From assembly GCF_006716425.1 (NCBI RefSeq), contig NZ_VFOZ01000001.1, forward strand, positions 496,001-560,000: DNA of 64,000 nucleotides, written 5' to 3'. The notes beneath the pieces are model-generated. The model worked only from the letters and a program-made list of their open reading frames with translations. It did no database searches and was not told where the DNA came from. This stretch comes from Actinoallomurus bryophytorum (GTDB lineage: Bacteria > Actinomycetota > Actinomycetes > Streptosporangiales > Streptosporangiaceae). This document shows, in pieces, positions 52,554 to 60,271 of the stretch. Position 1 is the first letter of the stretch, and every line of letters starts with the position of its first letter. A program made the translations under genes and the position numbers.

Positions 52554-52880
52554 ATGGTTGAAGCGTCCTGGGTGCCGGATGCCTGCACCCTGCCTTCGGC
52601 GGAACGTCCGCTGCGCGTGGCGGAATTCGACGCGCTGTTCGAGCGCGCGCTGCGCAGCGTCGAACGGGTCGACCGCCGACGACTGCGTCTGGTCGTCGAT
52701 GAAATGTGGGAGGCCGAGCTACGTGACCTGATCGCTCGTGAGAGTTCATGCTGCTCGTTCTTTGCTTTCACGATCGTGCGGAACGGCGGCGGGCTGGTCG
52801 TGGAGATCGCTGTGCCTCCCGTTCACGAATCGGTACTCGATGCGCTGGCGGCCCGGCTCACACGCGGATCGAGGCACTGA
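52554..52880 (+). CDS. Small CCSFF-motif protein of a MerR operon
   Basis: 108 residues. It starts VEASWVPDACTLPSAERPLR and has the vicinal cysteine motif ARESSCCSFFAFTI near residue 65. Similar small actinobacterial proteins occur beside metal-responsive MerR regulators, but their biochemical role is not established; metal or metalloid binding by the cysteine pair is the natural guess. ATG at 52554, 5 bases after GGGGTGA. Its stop overlaps the MerR start (TGATG). No transporter or reductase is adjacent. Confidence 0.72.
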   Translation: MVEASWVPDACTLPSAERPLRVAEFDALFERALRSVERVDRRRLRLVVDEMWEAELRDLIARESSCCSFFAFTIVRNGGGLVVEIAVPPVHESVLDALAARLTRGSRH

Positions 52881-53326
52881 TGACGGAACGCTCGCTGCGT
52901 ACGGGCGAGGTGGCCAGGCTGGCCGGGGTCAACGTTCAGACACTGCGCTACTACGAACGCCAGGGTCTGCTGCCCCTCCCATCGCGAACCCCCGGCGGCC
53001 ACCGCGCCTATCCGCCCGACGCGGTCGGGTTGCTGCGAACGATCAAAGCCGCGCAGCGTCTCGGCTTCAGCCTGCAGGAAATCGCCTCACTACTGGCGAC
53101 CGACCGGCGTCGGGCAAGGCGCCGGCAGGCAGGCCTGCATGGACATGCGGTCGCCAAACTCGTCGAAATCGACGCGAAGCTGGCGGACCTCACCACCGTG
53201 CGTACGACCCTGGCCGCCGTCGTAGCGGCCGGATGCGACGACCTGGCCCACTGCACCTCACCGAACTGCCCCCAGGCATCGAGTGGGACATTCGACTCAT
53301 CACCGCTGCCGGACCTGACGAATTAG
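52880..53326 (+). CDS. MerR-family metal-responsive regulator
   Basis: 148 residues. The winged HTH fills residues 5-75 (RTGEVARLAGVNVQTLRYYERQGLLP, HRAYPPDAVGLLRTIKAAQRLGFSL). A dimerisation helix follows, then a C-terminal metal-loop-like segment with three cysteines (GCDDLAHCTSPNCPQ). This matches heavy-metal MerR proteins (mercury/zinc/cadmium type); the metal cannot be told. ATG at 52880 coupled to the upstream gene. It probably acts on the 19-bp-spacer promoter at 52504. Confidence 0.88.
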   Translation: MTERSLRTGEVARLAGVNVQTLRYYERQGLLPLPSRTPGGHRAYPPDAVGLLRTIKAAQRLGFSLQEIASLLATDRRRARRRQAGLHGHAVAKLVEIDAKLADLTTVRTTLAAVVAAGCDDLAHCTSPNCPQASSGTFDSSPLPDLTN

Positions 53327-53367
53327 CCCGGCGGTCCCCGACAAGAACACTCGTCGCATATGGATAA

Positions 53368-53391
53368 ATTTGGCGATTAGATATGCCAAAT
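53368..53391. promoter_or_regulatory. Inverted repeat in AT-rich island
   Basis: ATTTGGC, 10 bases, GCCAAAT: perfect 7-bp arms in an AT-rich stretch that stands out from the roughly 70% GC background. It is 89 bases upstream of a small ORF with a strong ribosome-binding site. Likely an operator or promoter element; may mark foreign DNA. Confidence 0.4.
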
Positions 53392-53479
53392 ACTGACTCC
53401 AATGGCGACCTAAAACTGTCAGAGCCATCCATTACATTGGCCTTCAGATGCCGATTCATCTCTCACACAAGGAGCGTCC

Positions 53480-53746
53480 ATGACGCTATCCGGAAAGCCG
53501 AAGCCCAGAGATTTTTCTGCTCGAGCGAGAGGTGATGAATGCCAGCGAAGAGTCCACTTATGGGAGCCGACGAGGTGGAGATTATCGATCCACCCGGCCG
53601 ATACGTCGGCCAAAGATACCGGCCCGTCGGCGCACGGAGCTGAGAGCCGCCTGGCGGGATACGAACAACAGCGACCACACCCAGGAAACGGGACTTCGCG
53701 TAGCCACGTGAACCACCGAGGGCAGGCGAATGATCCTCGCCGATAG
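53480..53746 (+). CDS. Small hypothetical ORF in AT-rich island
   Basis: 88 residues, basic and low in hydrophobics, no family recognised. The case rests on the ATG at 53480 preceded by AAGGAG at optimal spacing and on the local base composition. A second frame (53539-53643) inside it also has a good ribosome-binding site, so only one may be real. Overlaps the start of the next small gene by 17 bases. Confidence 0.35.
   Translation: MTLSGKPKPRDFSARARGDECQRRVHLWEPTRWRLSIHPADTSAKDTGPSAHGAESRLAGYEQQRPHPGNGTSRSHVNHRGQANDPRR
53539..53643 (+). CDS. Alternative 34-residue small ORF
   Basis: Starts at ATG 53539 behind GAGAGGTGATGA. The peptide includes VEIIDPPGRYVGQRYRPVG, more protein-like than the overlapping longer frame. 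No family recognised. Competes with 53480-53746. Confidence 0.3.
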   Translation: MPAKSPLMGADEVEIIDPPGRYVGQRYRPVGARS

Positions 53747-53870
53747 GGCCCGCAAGGCGCGCCGCAGCAGTTGGTGTCCCCTGTGCCGAGGCCCGGTCCG
53801 CATCGGCCAGTACATCGCCCGCCTCGGCCTCACCTGGGTCCACACCACATGCGCGGTGGCGCGCATGTAA
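53730..53870 (+). CDS. 46-residue Cys-rich (zinc-ribbon-like) protein
   Basis: Sequence pattern: a basic start, then WCPLCRGPVRIGQYIARLG, then THTTC-like HTTCAVARM. The CPxC pair plus a later H/C gives a half zinc ribbon, as seen in small actinomycete proteins from mobile or variable regions. ATG at 53730 with GAGGG upstream. Too short for most gene finders. Function unknown; nucleic-acid binding is plausible. Confidence 0.5.
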   Translation: MILADRARKARRSSWCPLCRGPVRIGQYIARLGLTWVHTTCAVARM

Positions 53871-53964
53871 GCCGCGACGAGACGTCCGGCCTCTCCGTGT
53901 GACTCCCGCCGCGAAAGGAGGGCCCGCCGGAGTAGGCGACACCTACCTCGGAAGGGAAACTACC

Positions 53965-54112
53965 CGGCTGCGGCTGCGGCTGCGGCTGCGGCTGCGGCTG
54001 CGGCTGCGGCTGCGGCTGCGGCTGCGGCTGCGGCTGCGGCTGCGGCTGCGGCTGCGGCTGCGGCTGCGGCTGCGGCTGCGGCTGCGGCTGCGGCTGCGGC
54101 TGCGGCTGCGGC
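53965..54112. repeat. CGGCTG hexanucleotide array, about 25 copies
   Basis: 148 bases of perfect period six. Open in several frames (Gln-Pro or Arg-Leu or Cys-Gly dipeptides), but none belongs to a recognisable gene. Flanked by GGAAGGGAAACTACC on the left and GATAATCGCCATCACGAAAT on the right, both echoed around the next array. Confidence 0.95.
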
Positions 54113-54227
54113 AAATCAGTACTACACGACGGCACGGCTCGCAAAGCGATAATCGCCATCACGAAATGTGAATCGCACCACAGCACGAGATCGATAATCG
54201 CCGCTGCCGGGAAGGGAGAACCGCTGC

Positions 54228-54311
54228 CTACGGCTACGGCTACGGCTACGGCTACGGCTACGGCTACGGCTACGGCTACGGCTACGGCTACGGCTACGGC
54301 TACGGCTACGG
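54228..54311. repeat. CTACGG hexanucleotide array, 14 copies
   Basis: 84 bases of perfect period six. It differs from the previous array by one base per unit (CTACGG against CTGCGG). The flanks GGGAAGGGAGAACCGC and ATATCGCCATCACAGCCGGAAAT resemble those of that array, so the two are diverged duplicates of one repeat cassette. Confidence 0.95.
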
Positions 54312-54457
54312 AAAAATATCGCCATCACAGCCGGAAATCGCCAACTAGGGGAGGAGTCAACTGCGGAACTCGGCGTCGCCGATTCCAGTGGATAGAGCGC
54401 ACTCGCTTGGATGATCTGCCACGTGGGCACCGCTCTTCGCGCGAAAGGTTGCTGCAT

Positions 54458-54772
54458 GGAGGATTTGCCGCGCAGCACACCTCACACGTGACGGGATTTC
54501 CCCATGGGGCACTTCCCGCGCGCGGGAAATTGCCGGGCGAAGGATTTGCCGCGTAATGCACTTCCCGCGTGATGAGGTTGCCCCGTCAGGCACCTCCCGC
54601 GCGGGGGCCTCCGCATGGAGGATGGCCACGCAGCGCACTTCCCGTGTGACGAGGTTGCCACGTCGGCACCTCCCGCGTGGGAGGCTCGCCACGTGGAGGA
54701 TGGCCGCACAGCGCACTTCCCGTGTGACGAGGTTGCCACGTCGGCACCTCCCGTGCGGAGAGGATGTTGTGC
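54458..54772. repeat. Degenerate array of about 78-bp units
   Basis: Four units start with GGAGGAT or GAAGGAT at 54458, 54539, 54617 and 54695 (spacing 81, 78, 78). Units 3 and 4 are almost identical over GCGCACTTCCCGTGTGACGA and GTTGCCACGTCGGCACCTCC; units 1 and 2 are decayed. Seventy-eight is a multiple of three, but no frame gives a credible gene. Confidence 0.85.
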
Positions 54773-54836
54773 GGGGCACTTTCGCGTGGCGGCTTCCGCG
54801 TGCGGAGGTCGTCTCGTAAGGGACCGTCGCGGCGGG

Positions 54837-56801
54837 TTATTTGCCGCAGTGGCTCCAGCCGCTCGTCCACTTGGCCGTTTTCGAGGCACCGCCCCAGGTG
54901 ACGCACTTGCCCTTCGCCGCCAGGCGTACCGGGCCCGCGTAGAACGGGAAGGCGCCCGCCCTGCTCCCCCGGCCGCCGCCCTTAACGACCAAGGAGGCAC
55001 CCAGGTACGTCTTTCCGCTGGACTTGCGGATCATCGTGACGACGCAGTTGGCACCGGCCTTGGCGTTGTACAGCAGGTAGGTCGTGGCGTCGCCAAGCCC
55101 GTGCATGTCGATGACGCGATAGCCGGTACCGCACACTCGCTGGGGTGTGTACGGGTTGGGCTTCGCCTTGGCCACGGCCGGTTTGCGCGACGGCGTATGA
55201 GATGTCGCCGGGGTCCGTCGCTTGGACGGGTGGCGAGACCGGTTGGCGGACGGGGCAGACGGAGGTGGTGCGGCGACCTTCTCATCTTTTCCGTCTCCCC
55301 CGGACGCGGCCATCGCGGCGACTCCGCCGACCAGTGCGATGAGGACGGCTGCCACTGCCGCGATGATCAGTACCGTACGACCTTTTCGCCCGTCCGGTGG
55401 GTCGATCGTCGATGCCGGCGCGCCCGGGTGACCGGGTACACCCCCGGAGAACGCCGGGCCAGAGGTGGGTAGACGCGCGGTCCGTTCCTCATTCGGCGCG
55501 CCCGGCCCCGGCCCGACGCCGTACGAGGACGGAGTGCTTGCGGGAAGGCGCACGGTTCCCGCTCCACCCAGATCGGCCGATCCTGTGGGACCGCCGAATG
55601 AAGACGGTCCGGAGAGTGACGGGTGGCTGGGGGCCGCCTCACTCCTGCCCACCGGACCCGGAGTGCCATCGGATGAACGCCGGTCCATGCCGGACACGTA
55701 CGGCGTGCCCACTCCGCCGCCCCCATGCATGGCGGTGGGCCGATCGAGTGCCGGCGACTGCGGGTTCTCGCGCTCGGATGCGTCGCCGGCCGAGTCGACG
55801 GCAGGCATGGCTTGCATGCCTGCCCGATCAGGTGAGGGCGGCCGCAGGTTCCCGTGATCGGATGCGCCGATGGCCGGGCCAGACGCAGGCATGCCCTGTG
55901 CAGCTGGCCGATCAGGAGGCCGCGGCTGCGGGTTCCCCCGCTCGGGTGCGCCGGGCGGTGCCGCGGAGGCCAGGGACGCCGCTGGGCCATGGTGGCCCAT
56001 CAGGTCGTCCATCAGGTGCCGGGCGGTGGGGCGGCGTGCCGGGTCCTTGGACAGGCATGCGGCCACGGCGGGGCGTAGCCTGCCGTCCAGTTGTCCCAGG
56101 TCAGGCTCCTCATGGAGGATTCGGTTGATCACCTGCGGGATCGAGCGGTGGCCGAAGGCGGGTGTTCCGCTGGCCGCGTAGACCATCGTGACGGCCCAGG
56201 CGAACATGTCCGTGTGTGGTCCGATCGGGCCCTCGCTGAGCTGCTCCGGCGCCATGAACGCGGGTGTTCCCACGACCTGGCTCACCGCGCTCGTCATCGT
56301 TCCGCTCGCGTCCAATGCCTTTGAGATGCCGAAGTCGATGACCACGGGACCGTCCGGACCCATCAGGACGTTGCCCGGCTTGAAGTCACGATGGACCACT
56401 CCGGCCTGGTGGATCGCGGCCAGCGCGGTGACCGTGTTGATGGCCAGGCGGTCCAGGGCGGATCCGCGGCGGGGGCCTTCGGCTCGGAGCTGGTCGTGCA
56501 GTGACGGGCCGGGCACGTACTCGCTGATGATGTACGGGCGGTCGGCCGCCATTCCCGCGTCCAGGACCTGGGCCGTGCAAAAGCGCGCGACGCGCTTGGT
56601 GACCTCCACCTCGCGTACGAAACGGGCGCGGGCGGGTGCATCCTCGATCAGCTGAGGGTGCAGGAGCTTGATGGCCACCGCCCCGGCCGAACCCCGGCCC
56701 AGATAGACGACACCCTGGCCACCCTCGCCGAGCCGTCCGGTCACGTCGTAGTCCCCCAGCCGACGGGGATCCCCGTCACTGAGCGGCTGGACGTTCACCA
56801 C
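54837..56801 (-). CDS. Membrane Ser/Thr protein kinase (PknB-like catalytic domain)
   Basis: 654 residues. The kinase domain fills residues 17-275: glycine loop GRLGEGGQGVV, catalytic K45, E64 of helix C, HRDFKPGN with D139, and DFG with D156. A Pro-rich juxtamembrane linker follows with three 28-residue repeats, then one TM (TVLIIAAVAAVLIALVGGVAAMAAS). The outside domain of about 130 residues has no PASTA repeats; it carries three cysteines (RVCGTGY, ANCVVT, GKCVTW) plus a final WSHCGK. GTG at 56801, 6 bases after GGAGG. Ligand unknown. Confidence 0.9.
   Translation of the reverse strand: MVNVQPLSDGDPRRLGDYDVTGRLGEGGQGVVYLGRGSAGAVAIKLLHPQLIEDAPARARFVREVEVTKRVARFCTAQVLDAGMAADRPYIISEYVPGPSLHDQLRAEGPRRGSALDRLAINTVTALAAIHQAGVVHRDFKPGNVLMGPDGPVVIDFGISKALDASGTMTSAVSQVVGTPAFMAPEQLSEGPIGPHTDMFAWAVTMVYAASGTPAFGHRSIPQVINRILHEEPDLGQLDGRLRPAVAACLSKDPARRPTARHLMDDLMGHHGPAASLASAAPPGAPERGNPQPRPPDRPAAQGMPASGPAIGASDHGNLRPPSPDRAGMQAMPAVDSAGDASERENPQSPALDRPTAMHGGGGVGTPYVSGMDRRSSDGTPGPVGRSEAAPSHPSLSGPSSFGGPTGSADLGGAGTVRLPASTPSSYGVGPGPGAPNEERTARLPTSGPAFSGGVPGHPGAPASTIDPPDGRKGRTVLIIAAVAAVLIALVGGVAAMAASGGDGKDEKVAAPPPSAPSANRSRHPSKRRTPATSHTPSRKPAVAKAKPNPYTPQRVCGTGYRVIDMHGLGDATTYLLYNAKAGANCVVTMIRKSSGKTYLGASLVVKGGGRGSRAGAFPFYAGPVRLAAKGKCVTWGGASKTAKWTSGWSHCGK
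55710..55949. repeat. 84-bp coding repeats in kinase linker
   Basis: Three 28-residue units of the kinase linker begin APERGNPQPRPPDRP, ASDHGNLRPPSPDR and ASERENPQSPALDRP; the third is shortened. They are diverged at DNA level, unlike the perfect arrays elsewhere. Confidence 0.7.
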
Positions 56802-57586
56802 GGCGGCCTCCCGATCACATGACACGGACGCCGCAGAACCTATCAACGCCGCCGGAAATCTCCATCTTCGGCGATCGAGCCGCAACCCCGTCGGAGCGGG
56901 ACGTCTCTCCGCCTGCGACCACCGTCACTACGTGGCATGGGCCAGTTCACGGACCGACGGTGAGCCGTCACCTGTCTTTGCGGATGACCGGCAGCCGATG
57001 ACGGGCGCACAGCGCGGGTCGCACGTAGTGGATTGCCGGTCGCGGATGGCAGATGGCCGCGGCGGGCGGCAGATCGCCACTGGAGGTGGACGATCGGGGC
57101 CCGCGGTGAGTGGCCGATCGTGGGTGGCCGGTCGGCGGTCGCGGATGGCAGATGGCGGGTCGCAGGTCGCGGGAGGCCTACTGCACGGGTCACGGGTGCG
57201 GGTCATAGTTCGCGGGACGCAGGCGCGGGACGCAGGCGCGGGACGCAGGCGCGGATCGCAGGTCGCAGCTTGCGGATCTCAGGTCACATATCGCGGATCG
57301 TTGCCAGCGGCTGGCGGTGTGGCTGGGCGAGTGTTCAGCCGGGGCACTGCCGGGAGTGGCCGCTGTTCGACGGCCGCGCGGGCATGTTGTTCCCCGTCAA
57401 GGACGCCGTGGCGCTAGCCGTGGCCGCTTCCGGGAGGCCAAGGCGTCCTCGGACCGCCAGGAATGATCTGGATCAACGCGACTCACGGTCGCCAAAGGGA
57501 CAGGCTCAGGCGGCCCCGAGCAGCCAGATGCAACCGAAGCGAACCGCAGTCCCCCAGCGCCGGGACAGCGAAACGGGCAGAGACCG
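56802..57586. other. Gene-free spacer with short degenerate repeats
   Basis: 785 bases between the kinase and ROK genes. It is rich in words such as GGTCGCGGATGGCAGATGGC and GTCGCAGGTCGCGG, and contains three tandem CGCGGGACGCAGG units (about 57214-57252). No convincing gene; the kinase promoter should lie near 56820-56950. Confidence 0.6.
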
Positions 57587-58768
57587 CTAGCTGGAGAAGA
57601 CCTCGTCCCGGGCACGGTCCAAGGCCGCGAACACCGCGCCTCGCAGCACCGGATTCCCCTGGACCTCGCTCAACGCGACCCGCGGCCGTGTCGGGCAGAT
57701 TCGGCCGACCGCCTCCTGGATGCGGCGGATGAGGCGTTCGCCGCCGGCGATTCCCAGTTCGCCCGAGATCAAGACCAGCTCCGGGTCCAGCACGATCGTC
57801 ACCGACGCGACCCCGTACGCCAGGCGGGTGGCGAGTTCGTCCAAGAACGGGCCACCCGAGGCGCCTGCGGACGCGGCCGCGCGTACGCACTCGGTGGCGG
57901 TCGGCTCGTCGAAGCCGTGTTCACGTGCCAGGTCGCGTACGGCGTCGGCGCCCGCCAGCGCGCCCAGGCCTCCGGCCAGGGCCGGCATGCCCCATGTGAC
58001 CGACTCGGTGTCCTTTTCCGGTAGTGCCGCGCCTGGGACCGGCAGGTAGCCGATCTCGCCGGCGCCGCCGGAGAAGCCTCGGTGCAGCCGGCCGCCCAGG
58101 ACGACCGCGAGGCCCAGGCCTCGGTGGGCCCACAGCAGGGCGAAGTCGTCCACGTCGCGCGCGGCGCCGCACTCCTTCTCCGCCAGGGCGCCCAGGTTGA
58201 CGTCGTTCTCGATCGTGACGGGCATGCGCAGGTCGCGGCGGAGGGCCTCGAGGATGCCCGCGTGCCAGTGCGGCATGTCGTAGATGAACTGCACGTCACC
58301 GGTGCGGGGGTCCACGACGCCCGGGGTGCCGATCACCAGGGCGTGCAGCTTGGCCAGGGGCACCTTCGCCGACCGGCATGCCTTCACGACCGCGTTGTGC
58401 ACCAGGGAGACCGCGTCCGACGCGTCTCCGGGCTCGACCGTCACCTCCGCGGCGACGTGTCCCGTGATGTCGGCGATCCCGGCCGTCACGGCGTTCGGGC
58501 CCACGTCGAGGCCGGCCACGTACGCGCTGGAGGGCACCACGGCGTACAGCGCGGCGTTCGGGCCCCGGCCGCCGGCCTGCTCTCCCACGACCGCCACCAG
58601 GCCACGGTCCTCCAGCCGGGCGAGCAGCTGCGACGCGGTCACCTTCGACAGTCCCGTGCGTTCACCGATCTGCGTACGCGTCAGCGGACCCGAGCTCACC
58701 AGAAGATCGAGTGCGGACCGATCGTTCAGCTCGCGTAGGAGTCTTGGCGTCCCCGGCCGACTCGCCAT
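57587..58768 (-). CDS. ROK-family transcriptional regulator
   Basis: 393 residues. The N-terminal winged HTH fills about residues 8-65 (LNDRSALDLLVSSGPLTRTQIGERTGLSKVTASQLLARLEDRG). The ROK sugar-kinase-like domain follows (YVAGLDVGPNAVTAGIADITG, VIGTPGVVDP, IENDVNLGALAEKE, GFSGGAGEIGYLPV). The HC-zinc motif of true ROK kinases (GHxxxxxxGxxCxCGxxGCxE) is absent, as in regulator-only members. ATG at 58768. Divergent from the sugar ABC operon with a palindrome between; it most likely represses that operon and is released by a sugar. Confidence 0.9.
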   Translation of the reverse strand: MASRPGTPRLLRELNDRSALDLLVSSGPLTRTQIGERTGLSKVTASQLLARLEDRGLVAVVGEQAGGRGPNAALYAVVPSSAYVAGLDVGPNAVTAGIADITGHVAAEVTVEPGDASDAVSLVHNAVVKACRSAKVPLAKLHALVIGTPGVVDPRTGDVQFIYDMPHWHAGILEALRRDLRMPVTIENDVNLGALAEKECGAARDVDDFALLWAHRGLGLAVVLGGRLHRGFSGGAGEIGYLPVPGAALPEKDTESVTWGMPALAGGLGALAGADAVRDLAREHGFDEPTATECVRAAASAGASGGPFLDELATRLAYGVASVTIVLDPELVLISGELGIAGGERLIRRIQEAVGRICPTRPRVALSEVQGNPVLRGAVFAALDRARDEVFSS

Positions 58769-58813
58769 CTCCGTACACCTTCCATCTCGATCCGCTAACA
58801 GGTCTTCTTGGTT

Positions 58814-58826
58814 AGGAAACTTTCCT
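58814..58826. promoter_or_regulatory. Probable ROK operator
   Basis: AGGAAA-C-TTTCCT, a perfect 6-1-6 palindrome, extended by TT on the left and GTTA on the right. It lies in the 203-base divergent region, 46 bases upstream of the ROK start and 146 upstream of the binding-protein gene. The AAA-N-TTT core in an AT-rich patch fits known ROK sites in sugar operons. Confidence 0.6.
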
Positions 58827-58971
58827 GTTAGTTTAGTCCAAGCAGTCCGTTATCCCATAATCCGGCAGACCCACAGCCCGACTGTAGGCAGGCGCCCAGC
58901 GACCGTGCGTACGACATGCCGCATGAATACCAGTCGTACACCGATCGGGCGGTACCGAAGGGAGTTCCATT

Positions 58972-60258
58972 GTGAGGTACACCAAGGCCGCCGCGGCGGC
59001 CGTCGCACTCGCTGTGGCCATAACCGGCTGTGGCAGCAAAAAGAAAGACGACTCCGCCGCCAAGCCCGCAGACCCCGCGAAGATCGTCGTTTGGCAGATG
59101 GGCGATGGCAGCCCGGAGCAGACCAAGTTCCTCGACGGAGTGACCGCGGAGTTCCGCCAGAAGCACCCGAACACCGCGGTCGAGATTCAGTACATCCCCT
59201 GGCCGCAGGCCACCCAGAAGTTCCAGACCGCGATCGCCAGCGGTTCGGGCCCGGACGTGACCGAGGTCGGCAACACCGACGTGCAGTCATGGGCCGAGCA
59301 GGGCGCCTTCGCCGACATCACCGACAAGATGGGCTCCTGGGCCGAGGGCAAGACCCTCAGCAAGGGCGCCCTCGCCAACGACCAGCTTGACGGCAAGACC
59401 TACGCCGCGCCCTGGTACGGCGGCGTACGGGCCGTCTGGTACCACAAGGACTGGTTCACCGACCTGGGCATCCAGCCGCCGAAGACCTGGGCCGACCTGG
59501 AGGCCGCGGCAAAGACGATCCAGGACAAGAAGAAGGTGCCGGGCATCGCCGCGCCCAGTGACTTCACCAACGGCATCCTGAGCTTCGTGTGGGCCAACGG
59601 CGGCGACGTCGCCACCAAGCAGGGCGACAAGTGGGTCGGCACCCTCGACCAGCCGCAGGCCAAGGAGGCCATCGAGTTCTACGCCGGCCTGGTCAACAAG
59701 GACAAGGTCGCACCGGACAAGTACGTCGGCAAGAACGAGCTGCAGGGCCCCCAGCAGGACTTCGCCCTCGGCAAGGTCGGCATGTACATGGACGGCAGCT
59801 GGGCCCTTCCCCAGCTGGAGAAGGTGAACAAGAAGGACGAGAAGAACTGGGGCGTCTTCCCGATCCCCGGCAAGACAGGCGGCCTCGCACCGGTCTTCTC
59901 GGGCGGTTCCGACCTCGCCGTCTGGAAGGACAGCAAGTACAAGGACGTCGCGTTCGACTACCTGACGACGCTCGACAGCAAGAAGGACGCCAAGACCTTC
60001 GCCGACACGCTGAAGTTCCTGCCGCAGTTCACCGACGTGCTGCAGGGCGGCTCCTACCAGGCCGACCCGATCATGGGCCCGTTCGCGCAGGCCGCCGCGT
60101 CCGGCGTGAAGTTCACCCCCAACAGCAAGGGGTGGGCGGACTACGAAGGCGCCAAGAAGATCCTGCCGAACGCCGTCAAGGCGATCATGCAGGGCAAGTC
60201 GGCCGACGATGAGCTGAAGAAGGCCGACGAGCAGGCCGGCACCCTCCTCAACCAGTAA
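58972..60258 (+). CDS. Sugar ABC transporter substrate-binding lipoprotein
   Basis: 428 residues, family-1 solute-binding protein. Signal peptide with lipobox AITGC near residue 20, then KIVVWQMGDGSPEQTKFLDG, YIPWPQATQKFQTAIASG, APWYGGVRAVWYHKDWF and LPQFTDVLQGGSYQADPIMG. GTG at 58972 after GAAGGGAG. First gene of a binding protein-permease-permease-GH3 operon. The GH3 hexosaminidase downstream suggests N-acetylglucosamine oligomers (chitobiose or muropeptide sugars) as ligand; other beta-glycosides remain possible. Confidence 0.9.
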   Translation: MRYTKAAAAAVALAVAITGCGSKKKDDSAAKPADPAKIVVWQMGDGSPEQTKFLDGVTAEFRQKHPNTAVEIQYIPWPQATQKFQTAIASGSGPDVTEVGNTDVQSWAEQGAFADITDKMGSWAEGKTLSKGALANDQLDGKTYAAPWYGGVRAVWYHKDWFTDLGIQPPKTWADLEAAAKTIQDKKKVPGIAAPSDFTNGILSFVWANGGDVATKQGDKWVGTLDQPQAKEAIEFYAGLVNKDKVAPDKYVGKNELQGPQQDFALGKVGMYMDGSWALPQLEKVNKKDEKNWGVFPIPGKTGGLAPVFSGGSDLAVWKDSKYKDVAFDYLTTLDSKKDAKTFADTLKFLPQFTDVLQGGSYQADPIMGPFAQAAASGVKFTPNSKGWADYEGAKKILPNAVKAIMQGKSADDELKKADEQAGTLLNQ

Positions 60259-60271
60259 GGGATCAGCCCGC

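Larger units (their letters stand above)
53871..54836. other. Gene-free repeat island before the kinase gene
   Basis: 966 bases with no supported gene. It consists of two hexanucleotide arrays, partly homologous flanks around each, and a 78-base degenerate array, each listed separately. It ends at the stop of the convergent kinase gene. Confidence 0.65.

Noticed and set aside
53830-54186. Poly(Gln-Pro) protein on the minus strand and poly(Arg-Leu) on the plus strand
   Set aside because: Pure hexanucleotide translation with no domain or start signal.
53965-54772. Possible CRISPR array
   Set aside because: The repeats are contiguous with no unique spacers, and no cas genes are present.
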